Shown here piece after piece: positions 1 through 5,934 of a stretch of 7,854 nucleotides of DNA. The first letter of the stretch is position 1; each line of letters begins with the position of its first letter. The translations under genes were made by a program, and so were the position numbers. A model generated the notes under the pieces. That model saw nothing but the letters and a program-made list of their open reading frames with translations. It was not told the origin of the DNA and made no database searches. The stretch lies in NCBI GenBank assembly GCA_003222835.1, contig QHXE01000460.1, positions 1 through 7,854 on the forward strand, written 5' to 3'. The stretch comes from Acidobacteriota bacterium (lineage in GTDB: Bacteria; Acidobacteriota; Blastocatellia; Pyrinomonadales; Pyrinomonadaceae).

Positions 1-127
1 AGAGCAAAGAGCCGAGGGCAAAGAGGTAAGGGCCAAGGGCAAAGAGCCAAGTGGGCTAAGAGCCGCTTGGCTCTTGGTTCTTAGATCTTTGCCCTTTGCC
101 CGTAGCCCTTTGCTCTTGGCCCAGAAG
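1..127. repeat. Low-complexity GGGCAAAGAG-type repeat field with inverted arms
   Basis: The left part contains degenerate direct copies of GGGCAAAGAG (16-25 and 37-46, identical) and related GAGCAAAGAGCC (2-13). The right part carries the complementary motif CTTTGCCC twice (87-94, 94-101) and CTTTGCTCTTGG (108-119), so the field is an imperfect inverted repeat. Its best stem is AAGAGCCAAG (42-51) with CTTGGCTCTT (66-75) around a 14-nt loop that contains the tmk stop codon. The field covers both the 3' flank and the last ~23 codons of tmk. No T-run follows the stem on either strand, so it is not a canonical terminator. It may be a dispersed intergenic repeat that has grown into the gene end; its copy number elsewhere cannot be seen here. 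Confidence 0.75.
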
Positions 128-760
128 TCCCCGATCTTTCAAGAACAGCATCACAATGTCCATCACCAACGCCTGTGTTTCCTGCACCGAATTGCGGGCG
201 TCGATGACGCGGACGCGGTCTGGATCAGCCCTGGCAATTTCCAGATAAGCATTACGAACTCGCGCATGAAACTCAGCGTCCTCAATATCCAAACGGTCGG
301 TATGCTTTAAGGCGACTCTTTTGCGCGTCCGCACCGCCGATTCTGGCACTGACAGATCAAACAACAATGTCAGGTCGGGCTTCAACCCGCCGGTTGCGAG
401 TTGAACAAGTTCCTGAATCAAGGCGCGATCGAATCCACGGCCGGCGCCTTGATAAGCGACAGTTGCGTCGGCGTAACGATCCGACAGCACCACCTTGTTT
501 GCCGCCAGCGCGGGCAGCAGATGTTGGCGCACGTGTTGAGCGCGATCGGCGGCAAACACGAAGAGTTCCGCCAGCGGATCGACTTGCTCATCCACATCCA
601 GCAACGCCGCGCGCAACTTTTTTCCGAGCGAGGTTCCGCCCGGCTCTCGCGTAGTCACCACCTCGACGCGGCGTACGCGCAATTCGCTGGCCAGGATACG
701 CAGTTGCGTCGATTTTCCGCAACCGTCAATTCCTTCAAAGGTGATGAAAGCGCCGGCCAT
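56..760 (-). CDS. tmk: Thymidylate kinase (dTMP kinase)
   Basis: Phosphorylates dTMP to dTDP with ATP in the cytoplasm, the last specific step of dTTP synthesis. The 234-aa product has the P-loop GIDGCGKST at residues 10-18, REPGG at 38-42, the DRY substrate motif at 94-96, YQGAGRG at 103-109, and the TDRLDIED segment at 154-161 of the LID/C-terminal region. The recognisable kinase ends near residue 211, a usual length for the family. The remaining ~23 residues, rich in Q, K, G, R and S, are encoded by the GGGCAAAGAG repeat field and are probably a non-functional tail. The ATG start at 760 lies immediately before the conserved first strand (AFITFEG); no clear Shine-Dalgarno sequence precedes it. 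It follows hfq by 29 bp on the same strand, so it is probably co-transcribed. Confidence 0.96.
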   Translation of the reverse strand: MAGAFITFEGIDGCGKSTQLRILASELRVRRVEVVTTREPGGTSLGKKLRAALLDVDEQVDPLAELFVFAADRAQHVRQHLLPALAANKVVLSDRYADATVAYQGAGRGFDRALIQELVQLATGGLKPDLTLLFDLSVPESAVRTRKRVALKHTDRLDIEDAEFHARVRNAYLEIARADPDRVRVIDARNSVQETQALVMDIVMLFLKDRGLLGQEQRATGKGQRSKNQEPSGS

Positions 761-789
761 TTGTGCCGCTGGATTATCGAATGCGTGAG

Positions 790-1080
790 TCAGGAGGAGG
801 CAGGCGCTCCAACGTTGTCCGCGACGCGCTCGCTTTCACTCGATGAGTGATGAAGCTCTCCCGAAGAGCGCCTTGCCTGGGAGATCGTTGAGATGGCATG
901 CTTGAAAATCAGTTGCTCTTGCGCTCCCGTTTCCATGATCAGCGAAAACTTATCGAAGCTCTTAATGCGGCCCAGCAGCTTGGCGCCATTCACTAGATAA
1001 ATGGTGACCGTAGTCTTCTCGCGTCGCGCGAGATTGAGAAATCCGTCCTGAATGTTTTGTGGCGCCGGCTTTGAATCCAC
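790..1080 (-). CDS. hfq: RNA chaperone Hfq
   Basis: Hexameric Sm-like RNA chaperone that binds small RNAs and mRNAs and adjusts translation and RNA stability. The 96-aa product aligns by eye with E. coli Hfq: IQDGFLN (10-16; Q11 matches E. coli Q8), Sm1 with [18 protein letters not shown] (28-45), and the Sm2 signature FKHAISTI (59-66) with K60/H61 of the proximal uridine pocket. Rim basic residues R19/R20 are present. Residues after about 70 form a Ser/Glu/His-rich, probably disordered tail. The start is GTG at 1080: in-frame TAA and TAG lie 27-30 nt upstream, no ATG occurs before the Sm1 domain, and GAGGG (complement of 1091-1095) precedes it by 10 nt. It sits downstream of miaA, the classic miaA-hfq arrangement, and has its own putative promoter. 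Confidence 0.96.
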   Translation of the reverse strand: MDSKPAPQNIQDGFLNLARREKTTVTIYLVNGAKLLGRIKSFDKFSLIMETGAQEQLIFKHAISTISQARRSSGELHHSSSESERVADNVGAPASS

Positions 1081-1125
1081 GAAACGAAAGCCCTCGAAAT
1101 TCGACTATTAATAACGGTGATTCAG

Positions 1126-1152
1126 AGTATACCACGCCGCGCAAGGTGACAA
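1126..1152 (-). promoter_or_regulatory. Putative hfq promoter with extended -10
   Basis: Reading the minus strand, TTGTCA (1147-1152, 5 of 6 to TTGACA) is followed after 15 nt by TATACT (1126-1131, 5 of 6 to TATAAT). The -10 is preceded by TGG (1132-1134), giving an extended -10 TGnTATACT, which compensates for the short spacer. Transcription would begin near 1119, giving a leader of about 39 nt before the hfq GTG. The -35 overlaps the region just after the miaA stop, so hfq and tmk could be transcribed independently of miaA. Seen only as motifs. Confidence 0.55.
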
Positions 1153-1157
1153 GTGTT

Positions 1158-2132
1158 TTATGTGGGAAAGATGGCCGGCGCCGGTTCCTGTACAGCAAGG
1201 TCATCGCCAAATCCGTCGAGCCATTCGACACCGGGCTCATGACGAAACCACGTCAATTGGCGCTTCGCGTAATGGCGAACGTCGAGTTTCGTCTGTTCGA
1301 TTGCGCTAGCGAGATCGCGTTTGCCACTTAGATATTCGACCACTCGCCGATAACCGTGTGCGCCTAAAGCGTTGGAGTTGGCAGGCACGCCTTCATCAAG
1401 CAACCGGCGAACTTCCTCGACCAGGCCATTCGCGAAATGATGTTCCGTGCGAACGTTGATTCGCCTGTAGAGTTCTTCTCGCGGTGGATTCAAAGCCAGG
1501 ATGCGAATTAGCGAGGCGATTGGTGAAGGCTCAGGCCGCAGCGGTCTTTGCCGCGATATTGGCTGCCCCGTTTGCAAACAGAATTCGATCGCACGCTGCA
1601 CTCGAGGCCAGTCGCGCGCGTTCAGCTTCTCAGCTTCCGCCTTGTCGATCCGCTGAAGAATTCGATGCAGATGCTCCGGGCCCCTGTGTTCGCGTATCCT
1701 GGTCAGCCGCGCGCGTAACTCTTCATTCGTTGGCGGACTAGGGAAGAGCGGTTGGCGCAGAGCCCGGAGGTAGAAACCTGTTCCGCCAACCAAGAGTACA
1801 CGCCGATTGCGTGATTCGATTTCTTCAATCTTCTTAAGTGCGACGCGAGCCCAATCTGCCGCGGTGAAATTTACGTGGGGCGAAACGAAGTCGATCAAAT
1901 GATGTGGTACGCCTCGGCGTTCTGCGAGCGGCACCTTCGCCGTGGCGATCTGAATCCTCTGGTAAACCTGAACGGAGTCACAGTTGATGATTTCGCCGCC
2001 AAGACGCAACGCCAACTCGATTCCCAGCGCGCTCTTGCCGGACGCGGTCGGACCAACGATGGCGATGATGGGTGCGCAGGCATCCTGCCTGCCTTCTTTC
2101 TTTATCTGAAGGTCGTTGTTGGAATGAATCAC
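1158..2132 (-). CDS. miaA: tRNA dimethylallyltransferase MiaA
   Basis: Transfers dimethylallyl to N6 of A37 in tRNAs reading UNN codons (i6A). With the GTG start at 2132 the product is 324 aa, close to the usual ~310. Motifs: P-loop GPTASGKS (27-34), CDSVQVY (51-57), GGTGFY (116-121), RVQRAIEF (177-184), GAHGYR (257-262) and the C-terminal YAKRQLTWFR (288-297). The reading frame is open to a further GTG at 2234 (358 aa), but those 34 extra codons overlap a better hydrophobic small ORF in another frame and read as His/Arg-rich noise. GTG 2132 overlaps that ORF's stop in a GTGA junction and has no good Shine-Dalgarno of its own, suggesting translational coupling. Residues 14-19 (GRQDAC), just before the P-loop, are encoded by a palindromic repeat. 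hfq follows after 77 bp. Confidence 0.95.
   Translation of the reverse strand: MIHSNNDLQIKKEGRQDACAPIIAIVGPTASGKSALGIELALRLGGEIINCDSVQVYQRIQIATAKVPLAERRGVPHHLIDFVSPHVNFTAADWARVALKKIEEIESRNRRVLLVGGTGFYLRALRQPLFPSPPTNEELRARLTRIREHRGPEHLHRILQRIDKAEAEKLNARDWPRVQRAIEFCLQTGQPISRQRPLRPEPSPIASLIRILALNPPREELYRRINVRTEHHFANGLVEEVRRLLDEGVPANSNALGAHGYRRVVEYLSGKRDLASAIEQTKLDVRHYAKRQLTWFRHEPGVEWLDGFGDDLAVQEPAPAIFPT
2076..2092. repeat. GCAGGCA-TCC-TGCCTGC palindrome inside the miaA 5' end
   Basis: A perfect 7-bp inverted repeat, GCAGGCA (2076-2082) and TGCCTGC (2086-2092), around TCC. It encodes the peptide GRQDAC at residues 14-19 of MiaA, immediately before the first strand of the P-loop domain. From memory, 'GRQDAC(A/P)' peptides recur at odd places in predicted proteins of Acidobacteriota and Verrucomicrobiota, which suggests a dispersed REP-like hairpin; this window holds only one copy. 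Confidence 0.6.
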
Positions 2133-2224
2133 CCGCGAGAAATGATAAGCCGAATTGCAATGACGAGCCAGATCATGACGAGCAGTAGAATGGCGCCGAT
2201 AATCTGATTGCGGGAGAAACGCAT
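2129..2224 (-). CDS. Small (31-aa) predicted single-pass membrane protein upstream of miaA
   Basis: An ATG (complement of 2222-2224) opens a 31-codon frame ending in TGA at 2129-2131. The product starts MRFSRNQ, then has a continuous hydrophobic stretch GAILLLVMIWLVIAIRLII (residues 10-28) and ends SRG. It would be a single transmembrane helix with a basic N-terminus (R2, R5) and R25 near the other end. Its stop overlaps the probable miaA start as GTGA, the geometry of coupled genes, and the longer miaA frame gives only implausible polar sequence here. No strong Shine-Dalgarno is seen before its ATG. I do not recognise the family. It could still be a non-coding shadow of a longer miaA frame, so confidence is moderate. 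Confidence 0.5.
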   Translation of the reverse strand: MRFSRNQIIGAILLLVMIWLVIAIRLIISRG

Positions 2225-2306
2225 TTTCAGTCACGATCTTAGATCATCTGGGAAGCCGCACAAAATAGACGCCGTTTTGGTGAAGTATCCTCGCAGGTTC
2301 CCCGTT

Positions 2307-2335
2307 CTGTTAGTGATGAATGAGAGTTGTATAAT
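2307..2335 (+). promoter_or_regulatory. Promoter of the plus-strand two-gene cassette
   Basis: A perfect -10 hexamer TATAAT lies at 2330-2335, with only a weak -35 candidate CTGTTA (2307-2312, 17-nt spacing). Transcription would start around 2342, about 22 nt before the ATG at 2364. The 140-bp stretch 2225-2363 is the only divergent intergenic region here. A minus-strand promoter for the small ORF/miaA unit must also lie in it, but I see no convincing one beyond weak TAAGAT and TATTAT hexamers. Confidence 0.55.
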
Positions 2336-2351
2336 ACTGTAAATGTATATT

Positions 2352-2357
2352 GAGGAG
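2352..2357 (+). promoter_or_regulatory. Strong Shine-Dalgarno deciding the start at 2364
   Basis: GAGGAG sits 6 nt before ATG 2364. The earlier in-frame ATG at 2343 is only a few bases past the -10 hexamer and has no ribosome binding site, so the start at 2364 is preferred. Confidence 0.8.
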
Positions 2358-2363
2358 ACAATC

Positions 2364-2837
2364 ATGAGTGAGGTGCGACGACCGATAGACCCAAGAGACT
2401 TTACCAAAATTCCAAGAATCCGGGAGATCATAAAGACTCTCCCGGAAGAGATACGAGTCTGTTCAAAGCACGGCAAGGAGGTAAGCATTCAAGAGAGTGA
2501 TTTTTCTTTGAATCCTGGGCCGGCTGCGCCCTTTAATAGAGCGGACTGGGTCGGTTGCTGTGAAGAGGCAATCGATAAGGTGATCGAGGGTGTGCGAGAG
2601 ACGCTGGAATTGATTGACCGCGCTAAGCAAACGTACATGGACGAGTTGGCCCGGAAACTCGAACCCGAGCATACAGGGGAGATTGTGGCCATCGAACTTG
2701 GAACTAATGACTATTTTGTCGGAGATGATGAGCTTGACGCTTCTGACAAAGCTCGCGCGGCGGGACACGCGGGGGCACTCTTCTTCTTGCGCGTAGGCTC
2801 TCCCTATGCCCATCGTTTGATGACGCCTCGCCAGTGA
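2364..2837 (+). CDS. Uncharacterised 157-aa protein, partner of aspartic protease
   Basis: I do not recognise a named family for the whole protein. Residues 1-90 contain VCSKHGKEV (C33, H36) and WVGCCEEAIDKV (C65, C66), a spacing that could bind metal, then a helical, charged stretch. Residues 97-155 (LEPEHTGEIVAIE, DYFVGDDELDASDKAR, FFLRVGSPYAHRL) resemble a short domain that I recall as a small separate protein upstream of clan AA aspartic proteases in cyanobacteria and other bacteria, of unknown function and sometimes thought antitoxin-like. There is no signal peptide or membrane segment, so it is presumably cytosolic. Its stop overlaps the next start (TGATG), implying coupled translation and a shared role. 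Base composition is more AT-rich than the flanking genes, suggesting transfer. Confidence 0.8.
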   Translation: MSEVRRPIDPRDFTKIPRIREIIKTLPEEIRVCSKHGKEVSIQESDFSLNPGPAAPFNRADWVGCCEEAIDKVIEGVRETLELIDRAKQTYMDELARKLEPEHTGEIVAIELGTNDYFVGDDELDASDKARAAGHAGALFFLRVGSPYAHRLMTPRQ

Positions 2838-3199
2838 TGCAAATAGACGGTTATTTTAATGTTCGCGACGAGCCGGTAATTAAACTGGATGTTGGCTCGT
2901 CACAAATAGAGTTTCTGATCGATACTGGCTTCAGTGGTGGTATGATTATTCCAGACCGATTAGCTAAAGGGCTGGATATTAATTACGACAGAGGACTGGA
3001 AGAATTTTCCTCAGTTACCGGAGAAACGTTCTTAGCGTCTGGTTGCTCAATGACGATTACTTGGTTCGGACAATCAATCAGGGTGCCGGTTGCCACCAGT
3101 GAGAAAGTCGAACTAGCGATCCTTGGAGGTAACATGCTGAAGGGTTGCCGCCTCATAATCGATTATGTCAAACGCACGGTGACGATCATGTCGAGTTAG
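2837..3199 (+). CDS. Retropepsin-like clan AA aspartic protease
   Basis: A 120-aa single-domain pepsin-fold protease expected to act as a homodimer, each subunit giving one catalytic Asp. Visible motifs are FLIDTGFSGGMIIP with the catalytic D29-T30-G31 (counting from ATG 2837), and the second hydrophobic-Gly signature LAILGGNMLKGCRLIIDYVKR followed by the final strand TVTIM. There is no signal peptide, so it is likely cytosolic; the substrate is unknown. The start is ATG 2837 (TGATG overlap with the upstream stop) or GTG 2834, one codon earlier. No separate Shine-Dalgarno is evident, supporting re-initiation from the upstream gene. A 60-base sample (2941-3000) has 24 G+C, against 35 in a sample from miaA (1921-1980), so the cassette is compositionally distinct. 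Confidence 0.85.
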   Translation: MQIDGYFNVRDEPVIKLDVGSSQIEFLIDTGFSGGMIIPDRLAKGLDINYDRGLEEFSSVTGETFLASGCSMTITWFGQSIRVPVATSEKVELAILGGNMLKGCRLIIDYVKRTVTIMSS

Positions 3200-3233
3200 C
3201 TTGTTTCTGCTAAGTTTAGGATAGTGAGATGCT

Positions 3234-5663
3234 CTAATACATCTTCGTCAATTCGATGCCCGTGTAGTAGGTCTTCAAAATCTGTTCGACCGTGAAACCT
3301 TGCTTTGCCAAACCGTATGCTCCGAACTGGCACATGCCTACGCCGTGACCCCATCCGCGCCCGGTGAAGATGAATCCAGTCACCCGATCGTTTTCGTTGT
3401 AGAGTCGATCGATGACGAAGAGCTGTTCCTTCAAACCGAGGGCCGAACGGATGCGGCCGCTGCGAATATGACCGACACCCTGCGTGCCAATGACTTCCAA
3501 ATCGACAACCCGTCGAGACGAACCGCGTTTGGCGACGCGCAGATCGGTGATGGATCCAATGCCGCGAACTGATCTTCCGAGACGGGCCTGCACAGCATTG
3601 AGGGACAACTCCGTGGTCCAGTTACTCAACGACGAAAAACGATCGGCGGAAGCTCCGTTTGGCGCCGGCCGAACTTCAAGATAATCGACGCCTTCTTTTC
3701 CGCTGACATGAAAAATCACCGGCTCTCCGCCTACCAGCGCCAGCGATTTCAATTGATAAAGATTCTCGCCGAATTCGCGGAAGAGAAAAGCTTCGCGACT
3801 GACTACGACCGGTTGGTCCTTGCCCTTTGTCGAACGCAGCATCATCAGACCAGCCGACGCGGGGCGAGTTGTACCTTTCTGAAGCGCGAGCAAATTGCGC
3901 GCTTCAAGCAGATGAGAAATCGCGTGCAGCACGCGGGCGCGAGACATTGTTTCTTTGGGGCGCAGCGATGCGTCGGCAAAAAGCGAGAGCGCGCCATCGC
4001 GAAGCAACATGGCCACGTCGGCGCGATTTGGCGCCGGAATCTCTTCGCCGTCATGAAAACCGAGCAGATAGTCGACGTCCGCAGAATTCAAAAGCGTGTC
4101 GGCGCGGCCTTCGCCAAAGACTGCCGCGACCAAGGCGGTGCTGAACCTCGGCGGCTTCGTGACCTCTTCCGGTGCTTTGAACGAGGGGTTGCGCGCGAGA
4201 CGCGCGGCGGCGTTGAGCCACTCGCGAGCTTCTGATTCCGATACATGTGCCGACAGCCAAGAGCTGGAGACTTTATCAGCCGGTAAAGCGAAACCGTTCA
4301 CCGATAACAACGCGGCGTCGCGCGCAAACACCAGATCTCTTTCTTCTTTGATCTCAAACAGCTCGCGCGAACTCTTGATCGTAAAGGGCGCGAACCGCGC
4401 CTTCACTTCGGCGGCGCACTCGCGTCCGCGCAAGTACGGCACGGCTTCGTTGAAAATGTTTTCGGAGTCTTCCGTGCGTCCACCGCACGTCGAAGTGTAG
4501 AGAGCGTTTATCGGCTCGCCGTTATAGGTCGCAATCAGCCCTCGGGTCTCGTCGACGGCCCGCGATGTCAAAGAGGTTTCGCTAGCCAGCCCGCGATAGA
4601 CCTGCGAGCGTGTCGTCGGCAACAAATCAAAGCCTTCAGCAGCGAACTGCCCGCGATTTTTCACCGCGTAGGTGCGCGCCGCAACGGCTTGCGCCTTTAA
4701 AGCTTCCGGCGCCGGATAGGAGAGCTCGTTCGGCACGACGCCCCGCACGTAATCTTCCAGGCCGATAACGTTGACGACGGTCAGAGCGCCACGGGTATTC
4801 GCGAAGACTTCGATCTTGCCGCGATAAGGTTTGTCATTGAAACGCACGGGCGCGTTAGCCTCATCGCTGGACGCAAGCGTCAAAGGCGCGTTGGAATGTA
4901 AGAGCGGCGCGACGCCGCGACCAAAGGCGACTAACTCGCGCGTAGGCGAGCTCGAGTGAGACGTCAGCTTTACTTTGTTAACGTCAGGGGAGTTCGTTTG
5001 ACGATTTGGTGTGTAAGTTGAGTCATTGCTGTTGGGGGGAAGGGAAGAGTTACCAGTTGTCATGGGCGTTTTGAACGACGTGAGAACTTCAAAGCCCGCA
5101 TCTTCCAGTTTGACTGATACTGCCTCAGCACCTTCTGCGGACGGTTTGACTATCACCACGCGCCACTTGTCCGCCTCCGCAACCGCACGCGCATCTTCGT
5201 TAACTAACTGATGGACTGAACCGGCCAACCGCTCGGCTTCTTCGCGCGAGAGCGAACGGGCGATCTCAACTTCATAGTTTTGGGTATTAGATGGACGTGA
5301 CGGCGACAACAGCCGCGATTCGATTCGCAGCCGCGTCGTTTCCAACGGCTGCGCGCTGGAATTGAGTTCAGAAGCGTTCAGTAACCGTGCCGTAGTCGAG
5401 ACCGTGGCTGCCCGCGTATCAGTCGAAAGCGCGATGCGTAAAACCGGCTCTTGTGAGCTGGATGGGCCGGCGACATCACTCGCGTTCTTAATGACTGAGC
5501 GCTGCTCTGACGGCCAGGTTCGTTGCGTGCTTTCCGATTTCTTATCCTGCGTGCGGCGCTCCCGCGTTTCTTGAGCGACAATCGAAGACGCGAGGGACAG
5601 CGGTGAGATCAGAATGCTCGCGATAAGCAGCACAATCACGTTTCTTCGATTCGGATTTCTCAT
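3234..5663 (-). CDS. Exported SPOR/SpoIID-LytB domain protein with internal insertion
   Basis: An 809-aa secreted or periplasmic cell-wall protein. Residues 1-30 form a signal peptide (NRRNVIVLLIASILISPLSL...SIVA|QE). After a Ser/Thr-rich linker, 129-195 resemble a SPOR domain (YEVEIARSLSREEAERLA...GFEVLTS), which in known cases binds denuded glycan strands. The SpoIID/LytB core runs from about 280 to 440: VIGLEDYVRGVVPNEL with E313 as the expected catalytic Glu, EALKAQAVAARTYA (320-333), TSTCGGRTED (390-399) and LRGREC (411-416). It resumes at about 685-809 with GRGWGHGVGMCQFGAYG (768-784). Between these halves lies a roughly 250-residue insertion. SpoIID enzymes are lytic transglycosylases for peptide-free glycan; LytB enhances amidases. 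A sporulation role is not implied. Start ATG 5663 suits the signal peptide; the Shine-Dalgarno is weak. It is convergent with the protease gene, 34 bp away. Confidence 0.9.
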   Translation of the reverse strand: MRNPNRRNVIVLLIASILISPLSLASSIVAQETRERRTQDKKSESTQRTWPSEQRSVIKNASDVAGPSSSQEPVLRIALSTDTRAATVSTTARLLNASELNSSAQPLETTRLRIESRLLSPSRPSNTQNYEVEIARSLSREEAERLAGSVHQLVNEDARAVAEADKWRVVIVKPSAEGAEAVSVKLEDAGFEVLTSFKTPMTTGNSSLPPNSNDSTYTPNRQTNSPDVNKVKLTSHSSSPTRELVAFGRGVAPLLHSNAPLTLASSDEANAPVRFNDKPYRGKIEVFANTRGALTVVNVIGLEDYVRGVVPNELSYPAPEALKAQAVAARTYAVKNRGQFAAEGFDLLPTTRSQVYRGLASETSLTSRAVDETRGLIATYNGEPINALYTSTCGGRTEDSENIFNEAVPYLRGRECAAEVKARFAPFTIKSSRELFEIKEERDLVFARDAALLSVNGFALPADKVSSSWLSAHVSESEAREWLNAAARLARNPSFKAPEEVTKPPRFSTALVAAVFGEGRADTLLNSADVDYLLGFHDGEEIPAPNRADVAMLLRDGALSLFADASLRPKETMSRARVLHAISHLLEARNLLALQKGTTRPASAGLMMLRSTKGKDQPVVVSREAFLFREFGENLYQLKSLALVGGEPVIFHVSGKEGVDYLEVRPAPNGASADRFSSLSNWTTELSLNAVQARLGRSVRGIGSITDLRVAKRGSSRRVVDLEVIGTQGVGHIRSGRIRSALGLKEQLFVIDRLYNENDRVTGFIFTGRGWGHGVGMCQFGAYGLAKQGFTVEQILKTYYTGIELTKMY

Positions 5664-5801
5664 TGCGATTAGATTTTCCGCACAAAAGGAGAGCGACCGG
5701 GCGGGCCGAAGTTATCTTACTACAGAATGCAGCAACGTGATCGCAAAAGTTCAAACCGCCAACAAAGTCTAGTCTCGAATATATTAATGAAGTATTTGAG
5801 C

Positions 5802-5822
5802 AAAAAAGCCCGCGAAGCGGAC
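5802..5822 (-). terminator. Repeat-derived rho-independent terminator
   Basis: On the minus strand, GTCCGC-TTC-GCGGGC forms a 6-bp stem (one G-U pair) with a 3-nt loop and is followed directly by TTTTTT (complement of 5802-5807). This would end transcripts coming from the DUF1259 gene about 190 bp past its stop, isolating the spoIID-type gene. The hairpin is itself one copy of the repeat family also found at 5882-5900 and, inverted, at 5935-5953. Confidence 0.6.
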
Positions 5823-5826
5823 GACA
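5808..5826 (+). repeat. Hairpin repeat, family A copy 1
   Basis: The copy fits GCCCGYGAARCGGRCGACA, preceded by AAA, and folds around a GAA loop. It matches the copy at 5882-5900 in the same orientation, including the trailing CGACA and following A-rich bases. The minus-strand side acts as a likely terminator. Confidence 0.7.
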
Positions 5827-5835
5827 TGAAAATAG

Positions 5836-5855
5836 CCCAGCACTTCAGTGCTGGG
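5836..5855. repeat. Perfect palindrome CCCAGCAC-TTCA-GTGCTGGG, family B
   Basis: An 8-bp perfect stem with a 4-nt loop, sitting between two direct copies of family A. The motif AGCCCAGCACTTCAGTGCTGGGT is, as I recall, typical of dispersed REP-like palindromes in Acidobacteriota; only one copy is in this window. No T-run follows it on the plus strand, and only a short interrupted one (CTATTTTC) on the minus strand. Confidence 0.75.
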
Positions 5856-5881
5856 TGAGGGATTCGATAATTTGAACCAAA

Positions 5882-5900
5882 GCCCGTGAAACGGGCGACA
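5882..5900 (+). repeat. Hairpin repeat, family A copy 2
   Basis: GCCCGT-GAA-ACGGGC is a 6-bp stem with a GAA loop followed by GACA, in the same orientation as copy 1. Stem bases differ from copy 1 in compensating fashion (C-G replaced by T-A next to the loop), so pairing is preserved. Confidence 0.75.
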
Positions 5901-5934
5901 GAAAATCTCCCTGGTTGTGCAAAGCAAGGTTTCT

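Noticed and set aside
42..75. Stem-loop over the tmk stop as a rho-independent terminator
   Set aside because: The 10-bp stem is real, but no T-run follows it on the minus strand, and it belongs to a low-complexity repeat field.
401..850. 149-aa plus-strand open frame
   Set aside because: It lies antisense to tmk and hfq, has no recognisable motif, and the minus-strand genes are unmistakable.
2133..2234. N-terminal extension of MiaA from GTG 2234 (358-aa form)
   Set aside because: The extra residues are His/Arg-rich and unlike any MiaA N-terminus I know. The same DNA encodes a clean transmembrane micro-ORF, and GTG 2132 gives near-normal MiaA length.
2343..2363. Start of the cassette's first gene at ATG 2343
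   Set aside because: It is at the expected transcription start, with no ribosome site, whereas GAGGAG is perfectly spaced for ATG 2364.
3708..4235. 175-aa plus-strand open frame
   Set aside because: It is fully antisense to the SpoIID-type gene and Arg/Cys-rich in the manner of GC-rich shadow frames.
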